Positions 7,003 to 13,785 of a DNA stretch of 14,105 nt are shown piece by piece. Position numbers and translations under genes: made by a program. A model generated the notes under the pieces. It searched no databases. It was not told the DNA's origin and saw only the letters and a program-made list of their open reading frames with translations. This DNA comes from an uncultured bacterium (GTDB lineage: Bacteria > Bacteroidota > Bacteroidia > Bacteroidales > JACABE01): NCBI GenBank assembly GCA_903911455.1, contig CAIWDQ010000567.1, positions 1-14,105 on the forward strand, given 5' to 3'. Position 1 is the stretch's first letter; the number at the start of each line of letters is the position of its first letter.

Positions 7003-7551
7003 ATGGCAAATGAAACAGACACATGTATAGAGAGTTCCTTGCCTATTGTTGATATCATGGGATTGAATACCAACAAAGCAACTGCTTTAAATTCCACTTT
7101 AGCAGTAGCAGGAGCAACGACATTTGCTTCAACAGTTGGCATCACTGGAGTAGCCACTTTCACAGTAGCACCAGTATTCACAGTAGCACCAACAGGACCA
7201 CAATTAAGATTGATAACAGATAGTGCATTAGTTGGAACAACAGTTGTTCTAACAGCAGCACAATCAGGCCAAGTCTTTAATAACAGGTCAACTAGTGGTA
7301 CTCCTTCGTGGACACTTCCAACAGCAGCAAATGGATTGTATTTTACTTTCACAGTATCTGATGTAACAACAGGTTTTACTATTACAGGTGGAACTGTGAA
7401 ATTAAAAACTACTGCTACAGGTACAACTTTAAGTGGTACAACAGTAACTAATACTCAAGGAACAGCAGTCGTAAATGATACCATTACTTTAGTTTGCGAT
7501 GGAACAGTATGGAGAATGGTAGCACAATCAGGAATATTCGCAGCAGCATAA
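7003..7551 (+). CDS. Head fibre or decoration-like beta-rich protein
   Basis: A 182-residue protein rich in Thr, Val, Ala and Gly, with no charged coiled coil or membrane helix. Residues about 25-66 form short repeats of the type TLAVAGATTF, ASTVGITGVATF, TVAPVFTVAPTG. These resemble a beta-helical or triple-spiral fibre shaft. The remainder (PSWTLPTAANG...FTFTVSD...TLVCDGTVWRMVAQSG) resembles the C-terminal strands of phage fibre/structural proteins and echoes the end of the 9938 protein (SLWQIVAVA). Position right after the major capsid gene suggests a head fibre or decoration protein displayed on the capsid. Exact role unproven. Confidence 0.6.
   Translation: MANETDTCIESSLPIVDIMGLNTNKATALNSTLAVAGATTFASTVGITGVATFTVAPVFTVAPTGPQLRLITDSALVGTTVVLTAAQSGQVFNNRSTSGTPSWTLPTAANGLYFTFTVSDVTTGFTITGGTVKLKTTATGTTLSGTTVTNTQGTAVVNDTITLVCDGTVWRMVAQSGIFAAA
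7159..7191 (+). repeat. Two-copy tandem repeat inside the head-fibre gene
   Basis: TTCACAGTAGCACCA occurs at 7159-7173 and again at 7177-7191, an 18-bp period. It encodes FTVAPV-FTVAPT, one six-residue shaft unit repeated. The near-identity at DNA level indicates a recent duplication of the unit. Confidence 0.8.
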
Positions 7552-7573
7552 TATAATTAAATAACACAACACT
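7549..7573 (+). promoter_or_regulatory. A/T-rich translation leader of the 7574 gene
   Basis: TAATATAATTAA begins at the stop codon of the upstream gene (7549-7560), followed by ATAACACAACACT and ATG. The first 12 bases are identical to the major-capsid leader at 5915-5926, and the AACACA block is shared too. Confidence 0.5.
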
Positions 7574-8389
7574 ATGAGTTTTTTAACAGGTGCAAAATCA
7601 GCTCCGTTTGACTTATACACATCTACCACTATAAGCGACCCTTCAGTTGTCACAATGTGTGGTTCAAGATGGAGTGCAGAAGACGGAAGAGAATTCGTTC
7701 TTGTACAAAATGCAGGAACAGCTTTAGGTGCAGGTGTAGTAGTTCAAGGACCAGTTGCAGTATCTGCAAACTTCGTTGGACTTTCACCAGCAACAACAAG
7801 TACAACTGGATATTCAGCAACATATCCTATCGCAGCAGCAATTGGAGGAAAAGTAATTCAAATTGCAACAGGTGCAACAGCAGTATTAGTAAACCAATTT
7901 CAAGATGGTTACTTAAATGTAGTAGAGGGAACAGGATTGGGACAAACATTAAAAATTGCTAGTATTACTGCAGCAGCTACAACAGCAGCAACAGTAATTA
8001 CAGTAGAAGACCAATTCTTAGTAGCAACATCAACAGACTCAAGATTTACTTTAACTCTTTGTCCTTATGGTACTCCATTTGGAACAGCTTTAACAACACA
8101 TGGAGTAATTATTTCTCCAGCAACAACTTTAACAGGAATGACATTAGGTGTAACAGCTTATCCAATTCCTGCTTCTACAGCAACCGTAGCTTCTTATGGA
8201 TATGTCCAAACAAAAGGATTAGTTGCAGTATTAGGTAGTTCAACAGTTGCATTAGGTATTGATGTATGTGTACCATCAGGAGTAGCAGGTGCAGTTGCAA
8301 CTTACGCAGTAGCAACAGGACCAAGAATAGGAACAGCAGTAGTAGCAACAGCTTCTACAAAATACAATATGATAAACTTGAGTGTATAG
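7574..8389 (+). CDS. Probable head decoration / capsid-associated structural protein
   Basis: A 271-residue Ala/Thr/Val-rich protein. The N-terminal third has the pattern WSAEDGREFVLVQNAGTALG (about 33-52), followed by AGVVVQGPVA. I associate this pattern with a capsid-adjacent structural protein of uncultured tailed phages. Later strands (QDGYLNVVEGTGLGQTLKI and ITVEDQFLVATSTDSRFTLT) complete an all-beta protein with several repeated barrel-like segments. The C-terminal region repeats a VAVLGSSTVALGIDVCVPSG type of strand pattern. It probably coats the head or is a minor virion component. The gene ends in TAG at 8387-8389, whose last base begins the hairpin of the following leader. Confidence 0.6.
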   Translation: MSFLTGAKSAPFDLYTSTTISDPSVVTMCGSRWSAEDGREFVLVQNAGTALGAGVVVQGPVAVSANFVGLSPATTSTTGYSATYPIAAAIGGKVIQIATGATAVLVNQFQDGYLNVVEGTGLGQTLKIASITAAATTAATVITVEDQFLVATSTDSRFTLTLCPYGTPFGTALTTHGVIISPATTLTGMTLGVTAYPIPASTATVASYGYVQTKGLVAVLGSSTVALGIDVCVPSGVAGAVATYAVATGPRIGTAVVATASTKYNMINLSV

Positions 8390-8498
8390 ATTGAATCTCC
8401 CCTTAACCACTTTACGCAGGTGGTTAAGATGGCGACTGTCAATCGTCTGAAGATATTATTAACAAGGTCACACAGAACCTGAATCTGTGAATAATACC
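8389..8498 (+). promoter_or_regulatory. Structured leader element, copy 2
   Basis: A 109-nt non-coding gap separates the capsid cassette from the 8499 gene. An extended hairpin spans 8389-8444: GATTGA (8389-8394)/TCAATC (8439-8444) closes it. TC/GA and CC/GG pairs lie inside, and CTTAACCAC (8402-8410)/GTGGTTAAG (8420-8428) forms the apical stem with a 9-nt loop, about 19 pairs in all. The 3' part has TATTATT (8454-8460)/AATAATA (8490-8496), enclosing AGGT (8465-8468)/ACCT (8477-8480) and CACAG (8471-8475)/CTGTG (8485-8489); the last two interleave like an H-type pseudoknot. Motif order matches the gap at 5059-5167. No U-run follows the big hairpin, so it is not a standard terminator. Confidence 0.6.
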
Positions 8499-8960
8499 AT
8501 GACAGAATTAAATCCTGAAGACAAAGGCTACCTAAATGGAGTCTTCTACTTCAGCAATAATAGTAAGGAGGATTTCGTAGTTCTTTGGAATAATAAAGAA
8601 TATACATTCCCTTCAAAAACATGTTCACCTATGTTAATTCCAGGTGAACCACCAGAAAATGTTCAAGAAATACGCAAGAAATTTGCATATAAATGGGCAG
8701 AAGAACATTGGTACAAAGGTGCTGAATACAAAAGATTATCAAAAATGGGTGGTGGATTACCTCCAACTAGAGATGATAAAACCTTAGAACCTCTGATAGA
8801 AATGTGTCTTACTCCTTTACCAATAGAAAGAGCTACTGTAAAAGAGGGTAAAAAAACAAAGTTAGAATTAAAAGGTAGCAAGGCAGTTTCTGGAAAAGCA
8901 GATTTAAATCGTGAGTTCATTGAGGAAAATGACTTATTATTAAAACAAAACGAAGAATAG
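8499..8960 (+). CDS. Conserved-looking phage protein of unknown function
   Basis: A GTG at 8487 would add four residues, but ATG 8499 (MTELNPEDKGYLNGVFYF) is preferred because 8484-8498 belongs to the leader motif shared with 5059-5167. The 153-residue product starts with a small beta domain (DFVVLWNNKEYTFPSKTCSP, then MLIPGEPPE). A helical segment follows with paired aromatic and basic residues (IRKKFAYKWAEEHWYKGAEY), then a Lys/Glu-rich tail. I recall proteins with a similar WN.KEYTFP...MLIPG pattern encoded after capsid genes in uncultured phages, but no function is known to me. It could be a head-completion or virion-associated protein. The TAG stop overlaps the next start by one base. 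Confidence 0.55.
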   Translation: MTELNPEDKGYLNGVFYFSNNSKEDFVVLWNNKEYTFPSKTCSPMLIPGEPPENVQEIRKKFAYKWAEEHWYKGAEYKRLSKMGGGLPPTRDDKTLEPLIEMCLTPLPIERATVKEGKKTKLELKGSKAVSGKADLNREFIEENDLLLKQNEE

Positions 8961-9664
8961 TGAAACTTTTGACCAAAAATCAAATAGCAGTAGACACTTC
9001 CCTCTCAAGAAAGAGGAACATTGATGAGGGAGTGTTCATTGCGAAAAAAATAGATGCACTAAGAGAAGACCTTAGCACTCTTCAGAAACAGAGACTTGAT
9101 TTTATTATAGGAACTAAACAAGAACTTGAAAATGAAACTAAGTCTTTGCATCAGATTGTTTATGATTTAAAAATAGAAGTTGAGGAAATTGAAATAAATA
9201 GAAATAAATTAAAAGAACCTCTTGATAAAGAATGGGAATTATTAAAGGAAGATAAATTTAATTTAGAAGCTGAACAGAATTTATTTAAACAACATAAAGC
9301 AAAATTAGATGACAGAGAGTTTTATGTTTCTGCCAAAGAAGTAGAGGTGGAAGATAAAAATCGTAGAGTAGATTTAATACAAGGAGAGTTTGAAAGAATA
9401 CTAAAAGAGTCACAAGATGAAAAAATCTTAGTAGACAGTATTCTTTCAGAAACAAAAGGAAAAGCAGAAGTAATGAATAAAATGATTGAGTCTCGATTAG
9501 ATGAAGTTATAGAAAGAGAAAATAGAGTTAAATTTAACCTTCAAGGAATAGAACAGAAAGAAAAGAACAATGACGAAAGAGAAAAAGAACTCAACGATAG
9601 AGATAGGCAAATTAATGATAAGTATAACACTCTTCAAGAGACAATGAAGAGATTAACAAAATGA
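8960..9664 (+). CDS. Long coiled-coil protein, unknown function
   Basis: A 234-residue protein starting at GTG 8960, which shares its G with the upstream TAG stop. From about residue 25 to the end it is almost continuous charged heptad repeat (for example EREKELNDRDRQINDKYNTL near the C-terminus), with no glycine- or proline-rich breaks of note and no hydrophobic segment. It ends with TGA overlapping the next ATG (ATGA at 9661). Coiled-coil proteins at this place may be internal virion, neck or fibre-stalk components. It is too short and lacks the hydrophobic segments expected of a tape measure protein. Function cannot be assigned from sequence. Confidence 0.55.
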   Translation: MKLLTKNQIAVDTSLSRKRNIDEGVFIAKKIDALREDLSTLQKQRLDFIIGTKQELENETKSLHQIVYDLKIEVEEIEINRNKLKEPLDKEWELLKEDKFNLEAEQNLFKQHKAKLDDREFYVSAKEVEVEDKNRRVDLIQGEFERILKESQDEKILVDSILSETKGKAEVMNKMIESRLDEVIERENRVKFNLQGIEQKEKNNDEREKELNDRDRQINDKYNTLQETMKRLTK

Positions 9665-9936
9665 GTAATGCACCTTTAGATGAAAATGGAAGAGAAGCAA
9701 TAATTTGTGTTTCTTCAACAGATGGAAGTACTATTGTTCCTATTAAAGGAAATCCAACTAATCACACATTAGATATTTTAGATGATACTACAGGAAGTGA
9801 TAATGGAAATGGAAATGCAGAATTAGACGAGAATGGAAGAAGTGCGTGGATTGCTTTGTCTTCAGCAGGAAATGGTAAAATAATAGAAGTATACGCCGAT
9901 GCTTCTACAGGAAAATTATTAACAAATTCAAACTAA
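9661..9936 (+). CDS. Small protein with two LDENGR modules (fibre/adhesin-associated)
   Basis: The 91-residue protein consists of two tandem copies of a ~38-residue module. Copy one runs from APLDENGREAIICVSSTDGS, ending near NPTNHTLDI. Copy two runs from AELDENGRSAWIALSSAGNG to ADASTGKLLT. A Gly/Asn/Asp linker separates them. The neighbour at 9938 begins with a third copy (AGLDENSRQTLTALSNAGNG...ADPVTHRLLT). Similar DEN/DDN...SSADG...ADPTTHRLL modules occur, to my knowledge, at the N-termini of phage structural and fibre proteins. The start overlaps the upstream stop (ATGA). Likely a virion attachment or connector module; role inferred from context. Confidence 0.55.
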   Translation: MSNAPLDENGREAIICVSSTDGSTIVPIKGNPTNHTLDILDDTTGSDNGNGNAELDENGRSAWIALSSAGNGKIIEVYADASTGKLLTNSN

Positions 9937-9937
9937 T

Positions 9938-10753
9938 ATGGCAAATGCAGGATTAGATGAAAACTCAAGACAGACTCTAACAGCATTATCAAATGCTGGA
10001 AATGGAGCAATAGTTCCATTATGGGCAGACCCAGTTACTCACCGCCTTCTTACAAGTGCGGTTGCTACTGCTAACCTAATAATAGGAACATCTACTATAA
10101 CCTCTGGAACAACAGGACTACTTCTCTATGATAACGCAGGAGTAGTTGGAGAACTTCCAACAGCCACATATCCTTCGCTTACAGAATTATCTTATGTAAA
10201 AGGGGTAACCAGCGGAATACAGAGTCAATTAAATGGAAAACAGGCAACATTATCTTTAGGTACAGGGGTTGCAACGGCTTTAGCTATAAATATTGGGACA
10301 GCAGGGGCGGTAGCACTTAATAATGTGGCTACTCTTTCTTCTCTTACAAGTGCTAATGGTTCAACAATTCCAGCATCTGATACTTTAGTGGGAAGAGCAA
10401 CAACAGATACTTTAACCAATAAACGAGTAACTCCGAGAGTACTTTCGGCCACAACTTATACAACAGACACAGGAACATCTATAAACGGAGACACTCAAGA
10501 TATGTTTATAGTGACAGCACAAGCAGGTGCATTGAAATTCAACAACCCAACAGGAACACCAACAGACGGACAGAAACTTATTATTTCAGTAGCAAGTTCA
10601 ACAACATCAGCAAGAGCATTAACTTGGGACACAGCCTATGGAGCAACTACGGTTGCACTCCCTTCTACCACGACCGCTACCACTGCTACTCTTACAATGG
10701 GATTTATTTATTCTACAAGCAAGTCATTGTGGCAAATAGTTGCAGTCGCTTAA
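9938..10753 (+). CDS. Tail fibre-like structural protein
   Basis: A 271-residue, Thr/Ala/Ser/Gly-rich protein. Residues 3-39 are an LDENGR-type module shared with the preceding gene. Residues 79-102 (PSLTELSYVKGVTSGIQSQL then NGKQ) are a classic phage-fibre shaft segment. Residues 157-168 (TDTLTNKRVTPR) begin a common C-terminal fibre domain that continues through DMFIVTAQAGALKFNNPTGT to the terminal WQIVAVA. Probably a trimeric receptor-binding or head/tail fibre. The last 30 codons (10661-10753) recur in diverged form at 11269-11361 beyond the HNH gene. Codons in this last stretch and in the middle (about 10040-10460) are richer in C/G at third positions than in flanking genes, suggesting mosaic origin. 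Confidence 0.65.
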   Translation: MANAGLDENSRQTLTALSNAGNGAIVPLWADPVTHRLLTSAVATANLIIGTSTITSGTTGLLLYDNAGVVGELPTATYPSLTELSYVKGVTSGIQSQLNGKQATLSLGTGVATALAINIGTAGAVALNNVATLSSLTSANGSTIPASDTLVGRATTDTLTNKRVTPRVLSATTYTTDTGTSINGDTQDMFIVTAQAGALKFNNPTGTPTDGQKLIISVASSTTSARALTWDTAYGATTVALPSTTTATTATLTMGFIYSTSKSLWQIVAVA

Positions 10754-10757
10754 AAAT

Positions 10758-11270
10758 ATGTTCAATAAAGGAAATCAAATAAATAAAGGAAGAAAACCTT
10801 GGAATAAAGATAAAAAAGGATTACAAGTATCTTGGATTAAAGGAAAACATCAATCACAAGAAGTAATAGAAAAAATAAGAAATAATCGTAAAGGAAAGGG
10901 TATTGGTAATAAAAATGGTTTTATAAAAGGAATGATTCCACATAATAAAGGAAAATTAAGTCCTTGGACAACAAAAATGAATATAGAAAATAATCCAAAT
11001 AAAGGAGGAAATACAAGTCCATTATGGGAAGGCGGGAAGATAGGATATAATTCCAAACAAGTTCTTTTACGAGAAAATTATACTTGTCAAAAATGCGGAT
11101 TACGAGATATAGAAATAATGGAAGTTGACCATATATTGCCAAAAAGTATTTATCCAGAATTATATTCAGATATAAATAATTTACAAGTTTTGTGTCCAAA
11201 TTGTCACAGAAGAAAAACATTAAAAGACAGGAAAGATATAGTAATTTATAAAAGGTCAAAAAATGATTAA
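10758..11270 (+). CDS. HNH homing endonuclease
   Basis: ATG 10758 is preferred to TTG 10740 because the TTG lies inside the fibre C-terminus. The 170-residue protein has an N-terminal Lys/Gly/Trp/Asn-rich DNA-binding region with short repeats (GRKPWNKDKKG, WIKGKHQSQEVIEKIRNNRKG, IPHNKGK) like the NUMOD3 modules of homing enzymes. A C-terminal HNH domain follows: CQKC (110-113), the catalytic MEVDHILP (Asp124, His125), INNLQV (Asn140/141) and CPNCHRRKT (146-154) with two zinc knuckles. It would nick or cut a specific site in related phages lacking the gene. It starts 4 nt after the fibre stop and ends inside a copy of the fibre 3' end, so it is a mobile insertion in the structural operon. The gene is more AT-rich than its neighbours. 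Confidence 0.88.
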   Translation: MFNKGNQINKGRKPWNKDKKGLQVSWIKGKHQSQEVIEKIRNNRKGKGIGNKNGFIKGMIPHNKGKLSPWTTKMNIENNPNKGGNTSPLWEGGKIGYNSKQVLLRENYTCQKCGLRDIEIMEVDHILPKSIYPELYSDINNLQVLCPNCHRRKTLKDRKDIVIYKRSKND

Positions 11271-11361
11271 ATCAACAACTGCAGCAACAACCGTCACCTT
11301 AACAATAGGTTTTATTTGGTCAGCAAGTAAAACACTTTGGCAATGTGTGGCAGTAGCATAA
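11263..11361 (+). pseudogene. Orphan 3' end of a fibre gene (remnant after HNH insertion)
   Basis: The 32-codon frame from ATG 11263 to TAA 11361 reads MIKSTTAATTVTLTIGFIWS and ends SASKTLWQCVAVA. Its residues 3-32 match residues 242-271 of the fibre protein at 9938 (22 of 30 identical by hand count), whereas only about 60 of 93 bases match. It lies directly after the HNH gene and is probably the original 3' end of the fibre gene, displaced when the HNH gene arrived with a substitute end. Expression as a 32-aa peptide cannot be excluded because it has an in-frame ATG overlapping the HNH end. Confidence 0.75.
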
Positions 11362-11362
11362 T

Positions 11363-11989
11363 ATGGCAATAGCAACAGACAATTCAGCAGCAGTATTCGA
11401 AACAGCTACTTTGTCTTTTACTGTGGGAAATGGAACAAACAGATTATTGGTCGTAGCGATTATAGGAGATACATCAGATAATATAACAGCAGCAACATAT
11501 GGTATCCAATCAATGACATTGATAGCTAAAAATCAAGTGCCATCAGTTAGATATTGCTATTTATATTATTTAATTAATCCTACAAGTGGAACAGCAAATA
11601 TAGCAGTGATTGGTTATGCTTTTCCTTGTTTTGAAGTTGCTTCATATACTGGAGTTAAACAAGATGTTCCTGATTCTTCTAATAGTGTTACAGGAACAGG
11701 AGTAACTACAAAAACAGCTTCTACAACAGTAGTATCATCAAATTGCTGGTTGATGTCCTTAGTAGGAACAAACAATGTAAGTAGTGGGACAATATCAGCA
11801 GGAGCAGGTTCTTTTTTAAGAGCAGTTGATTCAGATGGTAGACAAGGATTATTAGATAGCAATGGAACAGTGGGAACAGGTAGTCAAAGTTTGATAACTA
11901 ATATAGCAGCAAGTGCTAATGTATCAATGATTATTGCTTCATTCGCACCCGCAATAACAAATCAAGGTAATATGTTTCAATTATTTTAA
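11363..11989 (+). CDS. Beta-rich virion protein, unknown function
   Basis: A 208-residue Thr/Ser/Ala/Val-rich protein starting one base after the remnant's stop. The pattern NRLLVVAIIGDTSD, ATYGIQSMTLI, CYLYYLINPTSGTANIAVIG and FEVASYTGVKQ (about residues 26-100) is, to my recollection, a recurring beta-sandwich domain in phage structural and surface proteins. The second half repeats strand-forming segments (TKTASTTVVSSNCWLMSLVG and SLITNIAASANVSMIIASFA). There is no signal peptide in the exported sense and no coiled coil. Position among fibre genes suggests an exposed virion component or adhesin domain; specific role not assignable. Confidence 0.5.
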   Translation: MAIATDNSAAVFETATLSFTVGNGTNRLLVVAIIGDTSDNITAATYGIQSMTLIAKNQVPSVRYCYLYYLINPTSGTANIAVIGYAFPCFEVASYTGVKQDVPDSSNSVTGTGVTTKTASTTVVSSNCWLMSLVGTNNVSSGTISAGAGSFLRAVDSDGRQGLLDSNGTVGTGSQSLITNIAASANVSMIIASFAPAITNQGNMFQLF

Positions 11990-11993
11990 AATT

Positions 11994-13784
11994 ATGGCAT
12001 ATCATATAGACCCAAACGACGAAAATGCAATTGTATTTGATAGTCCTGAAAAGGGTATAGCAGACTCTCCTTATTTAGGTATCTCTGATATTAGAAACAT
12101 GAATATAGTTTCTATACCAGGAGAGTCTTCTGTAAATTTTGCTACTTCAAAAATATATTCCGAGGTAATCGCAAATGGTGCTATTACTTCTGCAAATGCT
12201 GGAACTTATTATCTTACTTATACAGGTGCAGCAAATATTGAAAATGGAATGGCTATCAATTTTACAGTTCAATCGGGATTAGGAGTAACAGCAGATATAT
12301 TTACAACTTATTGGATTATCAATAAAGGAGTAGGAGTTTTTCAAATAGCAAATTCATTATCAAACTTTTTAACTGGAACTGCATTTCATGTAACCAATGG
12401 AACAGGAACATTTACAGTATATCAAGTTGGTACAAATGCAGTTGGTCAATTTAACACAGGGCAATCTCATAGTGCATATAATTCTTATGATTTAGTATAT
12501 GCTTTTTTGGATGCTGTGGGACAATTATGGTTGTATAATTCTTCTAACCTGCAGACAGCAAGTGGAAAATATATATTTGCAGGAGCAAGTGGATCGTCTG
12601 ATACAGGGGGATGTGGTTTGGTTTATTATCAGGCTTCTGATGGAACAAGGTGGTTCTTTATTTTTAGAAGTCAATCTATAGATTGGTTAGACCAATCATT
12701 TAATTGGGTATGGGGATGGAAACCATTAGATGCAACTACTCACAAAACAGCTTATCTTAAGGCTAGTACTACTTTTCATAAATCTATATTAGGTCCTGAT
12801 AATAAAGTTTATTATTGTGATGGAAATTGGATAGGAAGATTTTATCAAACAGCTATTGGAACACCATTTAACCCAGGTGACAAAAATACATATACATTTG
12901 ATACAACATCAGTTTTACCATTTACAGACCAGTCACAATGTCTTACCTTCTTAGCCAATACTCTTTTAATAGGAGCAAGGGGAAACGTTCTCTATCCATG
13001 GGATACTTTTTCACAGATAGCACAATATCCTATATTTGTGGCAGAAAGTAATTGTATAAATTTAGTAACTATTAACACAAATGCTTTTGCTTTTATGGGA
13101 GGTCGTGGAAGAATATACATTACTAATGGAACAAATGCACAACTTTATAAAAAAATACCAGACCATATTTCAGGAACAGTAGAACCTTACTTTACTTGGG
13201 GTGGTGCAACTTCTTTTAAAAACCAACTTTACTTTAGTTTTTTAACTGCTAACAATGCAGGTGCTGCAAATAATAATTATGGAGGAGTCTGGGCTATTGA
13301 TATTGATACTAGTGCATTAAGATTAACGAATAAACTTTCATTTGATACTTATGGAGGATATGCCACTGCGTTGATACCAAATTATTCAACTAATCCAGTT
13401 GGAACAGGATTATACATAAATTGGTATAATGGAAGTTCTGGATTTGGAATAGATGTAACAGTAGGAACTCCATATACTGGTTTTCAGGCTTCTATAGATT
13501 ATGACTTAATAGCACCTGGGACATTTTTAAGAGCTAAAACTTTTAAGACAGTTGAATATAAATTAAGTTCTCCATTAGTAGCAGGAGAGAGTATTTCAAT
13601 ATATTATAGGAAGAATTTTAAGGATGCTTTTGATTTAATTTTTACCAGTAGTACAACAGGAGCTTATTCAGACAATCATTCAGTAAACTTTACAAATGCT
13701 CAATGGATACAACTAAGAGCTGTTACTAATTCAGCTGTAAGTAGTCCATCATATGTCAGACTAAAAGAGGTTAGAATAAAATAA
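11994..13784 (+). CDS. Large beta-propeller-like virion/tail protein
   Basis: A 596-residue, aromatic-rich all-beta protein with no membrane segment. The N-terminal part (ISDIRNMNIVSIPGESSVNF, about 30-49) is followed by an apparently inserted beta domain at about 58-143 (TYYLTYTGAANIENG to HVTNGTGTFTVYQ). This resembles the small repeat domains often inserted into phage tail proteins. Residues about 150-470 carry repeated blade-like strands ending in short turns (GQLWLYNS, TRWFFIFRSQSIDWLD, NKVYYCDGNWIGRF, ANTLLIGARGNVLYPWD, GGRGRIYITNG, GGVWAIDIDTSALRL), suggesting a beta-propeller. The C-terminal ~100 residues form a beta-sandwich-like segment ending YVRLKEVRIK. Likely a tail hub, adaptor or fibre-network protein; the precise role is inferred. 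Confidence 0.5.
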   Translation: MAYHIDPNDENAIVFDSPEKGIADSPYLGISDIRNMNIVSIPGESSVNFATSKIYSEVIANGAITSANAGTYYLTYTGAANIENGMAINFTVQSGLGVTADIFTTYWIINKGVGVFQIANSLSNFLTGTAFHVTNGTGTFTVYQVGTNAVGQFNTGQSHSAYNSYDLVYAFLDAVGQLWLYNSSNLQTASGKYIFAGASGSSDTGGCGLVYYQASDGTRWFFIFRSQSIDWLDQSFNWVWGWKPLDATTHKTAYLKASTTFHKSILGPDNKVYYCDGNWIGRFYQTAIGTPFNPGDKNTYTFDTTSVLPFTDQSQCLTFLANTLLIGARGNVLYPWDTFSQIAQYPIFVAESNCINLVTINTNAFAFMGGRGRIYITNGTNAQLYKKIPDHISGTVEPYFTWGGATSFKNQLYFSFLTANNAGAANNNYGGVWAIDIDTSALRLTNKLSFDTYGGYATALIPNYSTNPVGTGLYINWYNGSSGFGIDVTVGTPYTGFQASIDYDLIAPGTFLRAKTFKTVEYKLSSPLVAGESISIYYRKNFKDAFDLIFTSSTTGAYSDNHSVNFTNAQWIQLRAVTNSAVSSPSYVRLKEVRIK

Positions 13785-13785
13785 A

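Noticed and set aside
7657..7962. 101-aa + strand frame overlapping the decoration gene
   Set aside because: Ser/Asn/Arg/Cys-rich composition is what a shifted reading of Ala/Thr-rich coding DNA gives; it lies wholly inside a better-supported gene.
8402..8428. Perfect 9-bp hairpin as an intrinsic terminator after the decoration gene
   Set aside because: It is followed by mixed sequence with no T-run, and the same element type occurs before the scaffold gene within one operon-like gene run.
8446..8452. CTGAAGA fits the hammerhead CUGANGA core inside leader copy 2
   Set aside because: No properly placed GAAA box with a closing stem and NUH cleavage site could be drawn, and the motif is absent from the related leader at 5059-5167.
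10850..11259. Minus-strand frames opposite the HNH gene and elsewhere
   Set aside because: They are low-complexity hydrophobic shadows (Leu/Phe/Tyr-rich) of A-rich plus-strand genes, with no independent motif or spacing.
10754..11268. Group I intron or intein carrying the HNH gene
   Set aside because: The upstream fibre frame already ends in a complete, homologous C-terminus with its own stop, there is almost no space outside the HNH ORF for an intron core, and no intein splice motifs are present.
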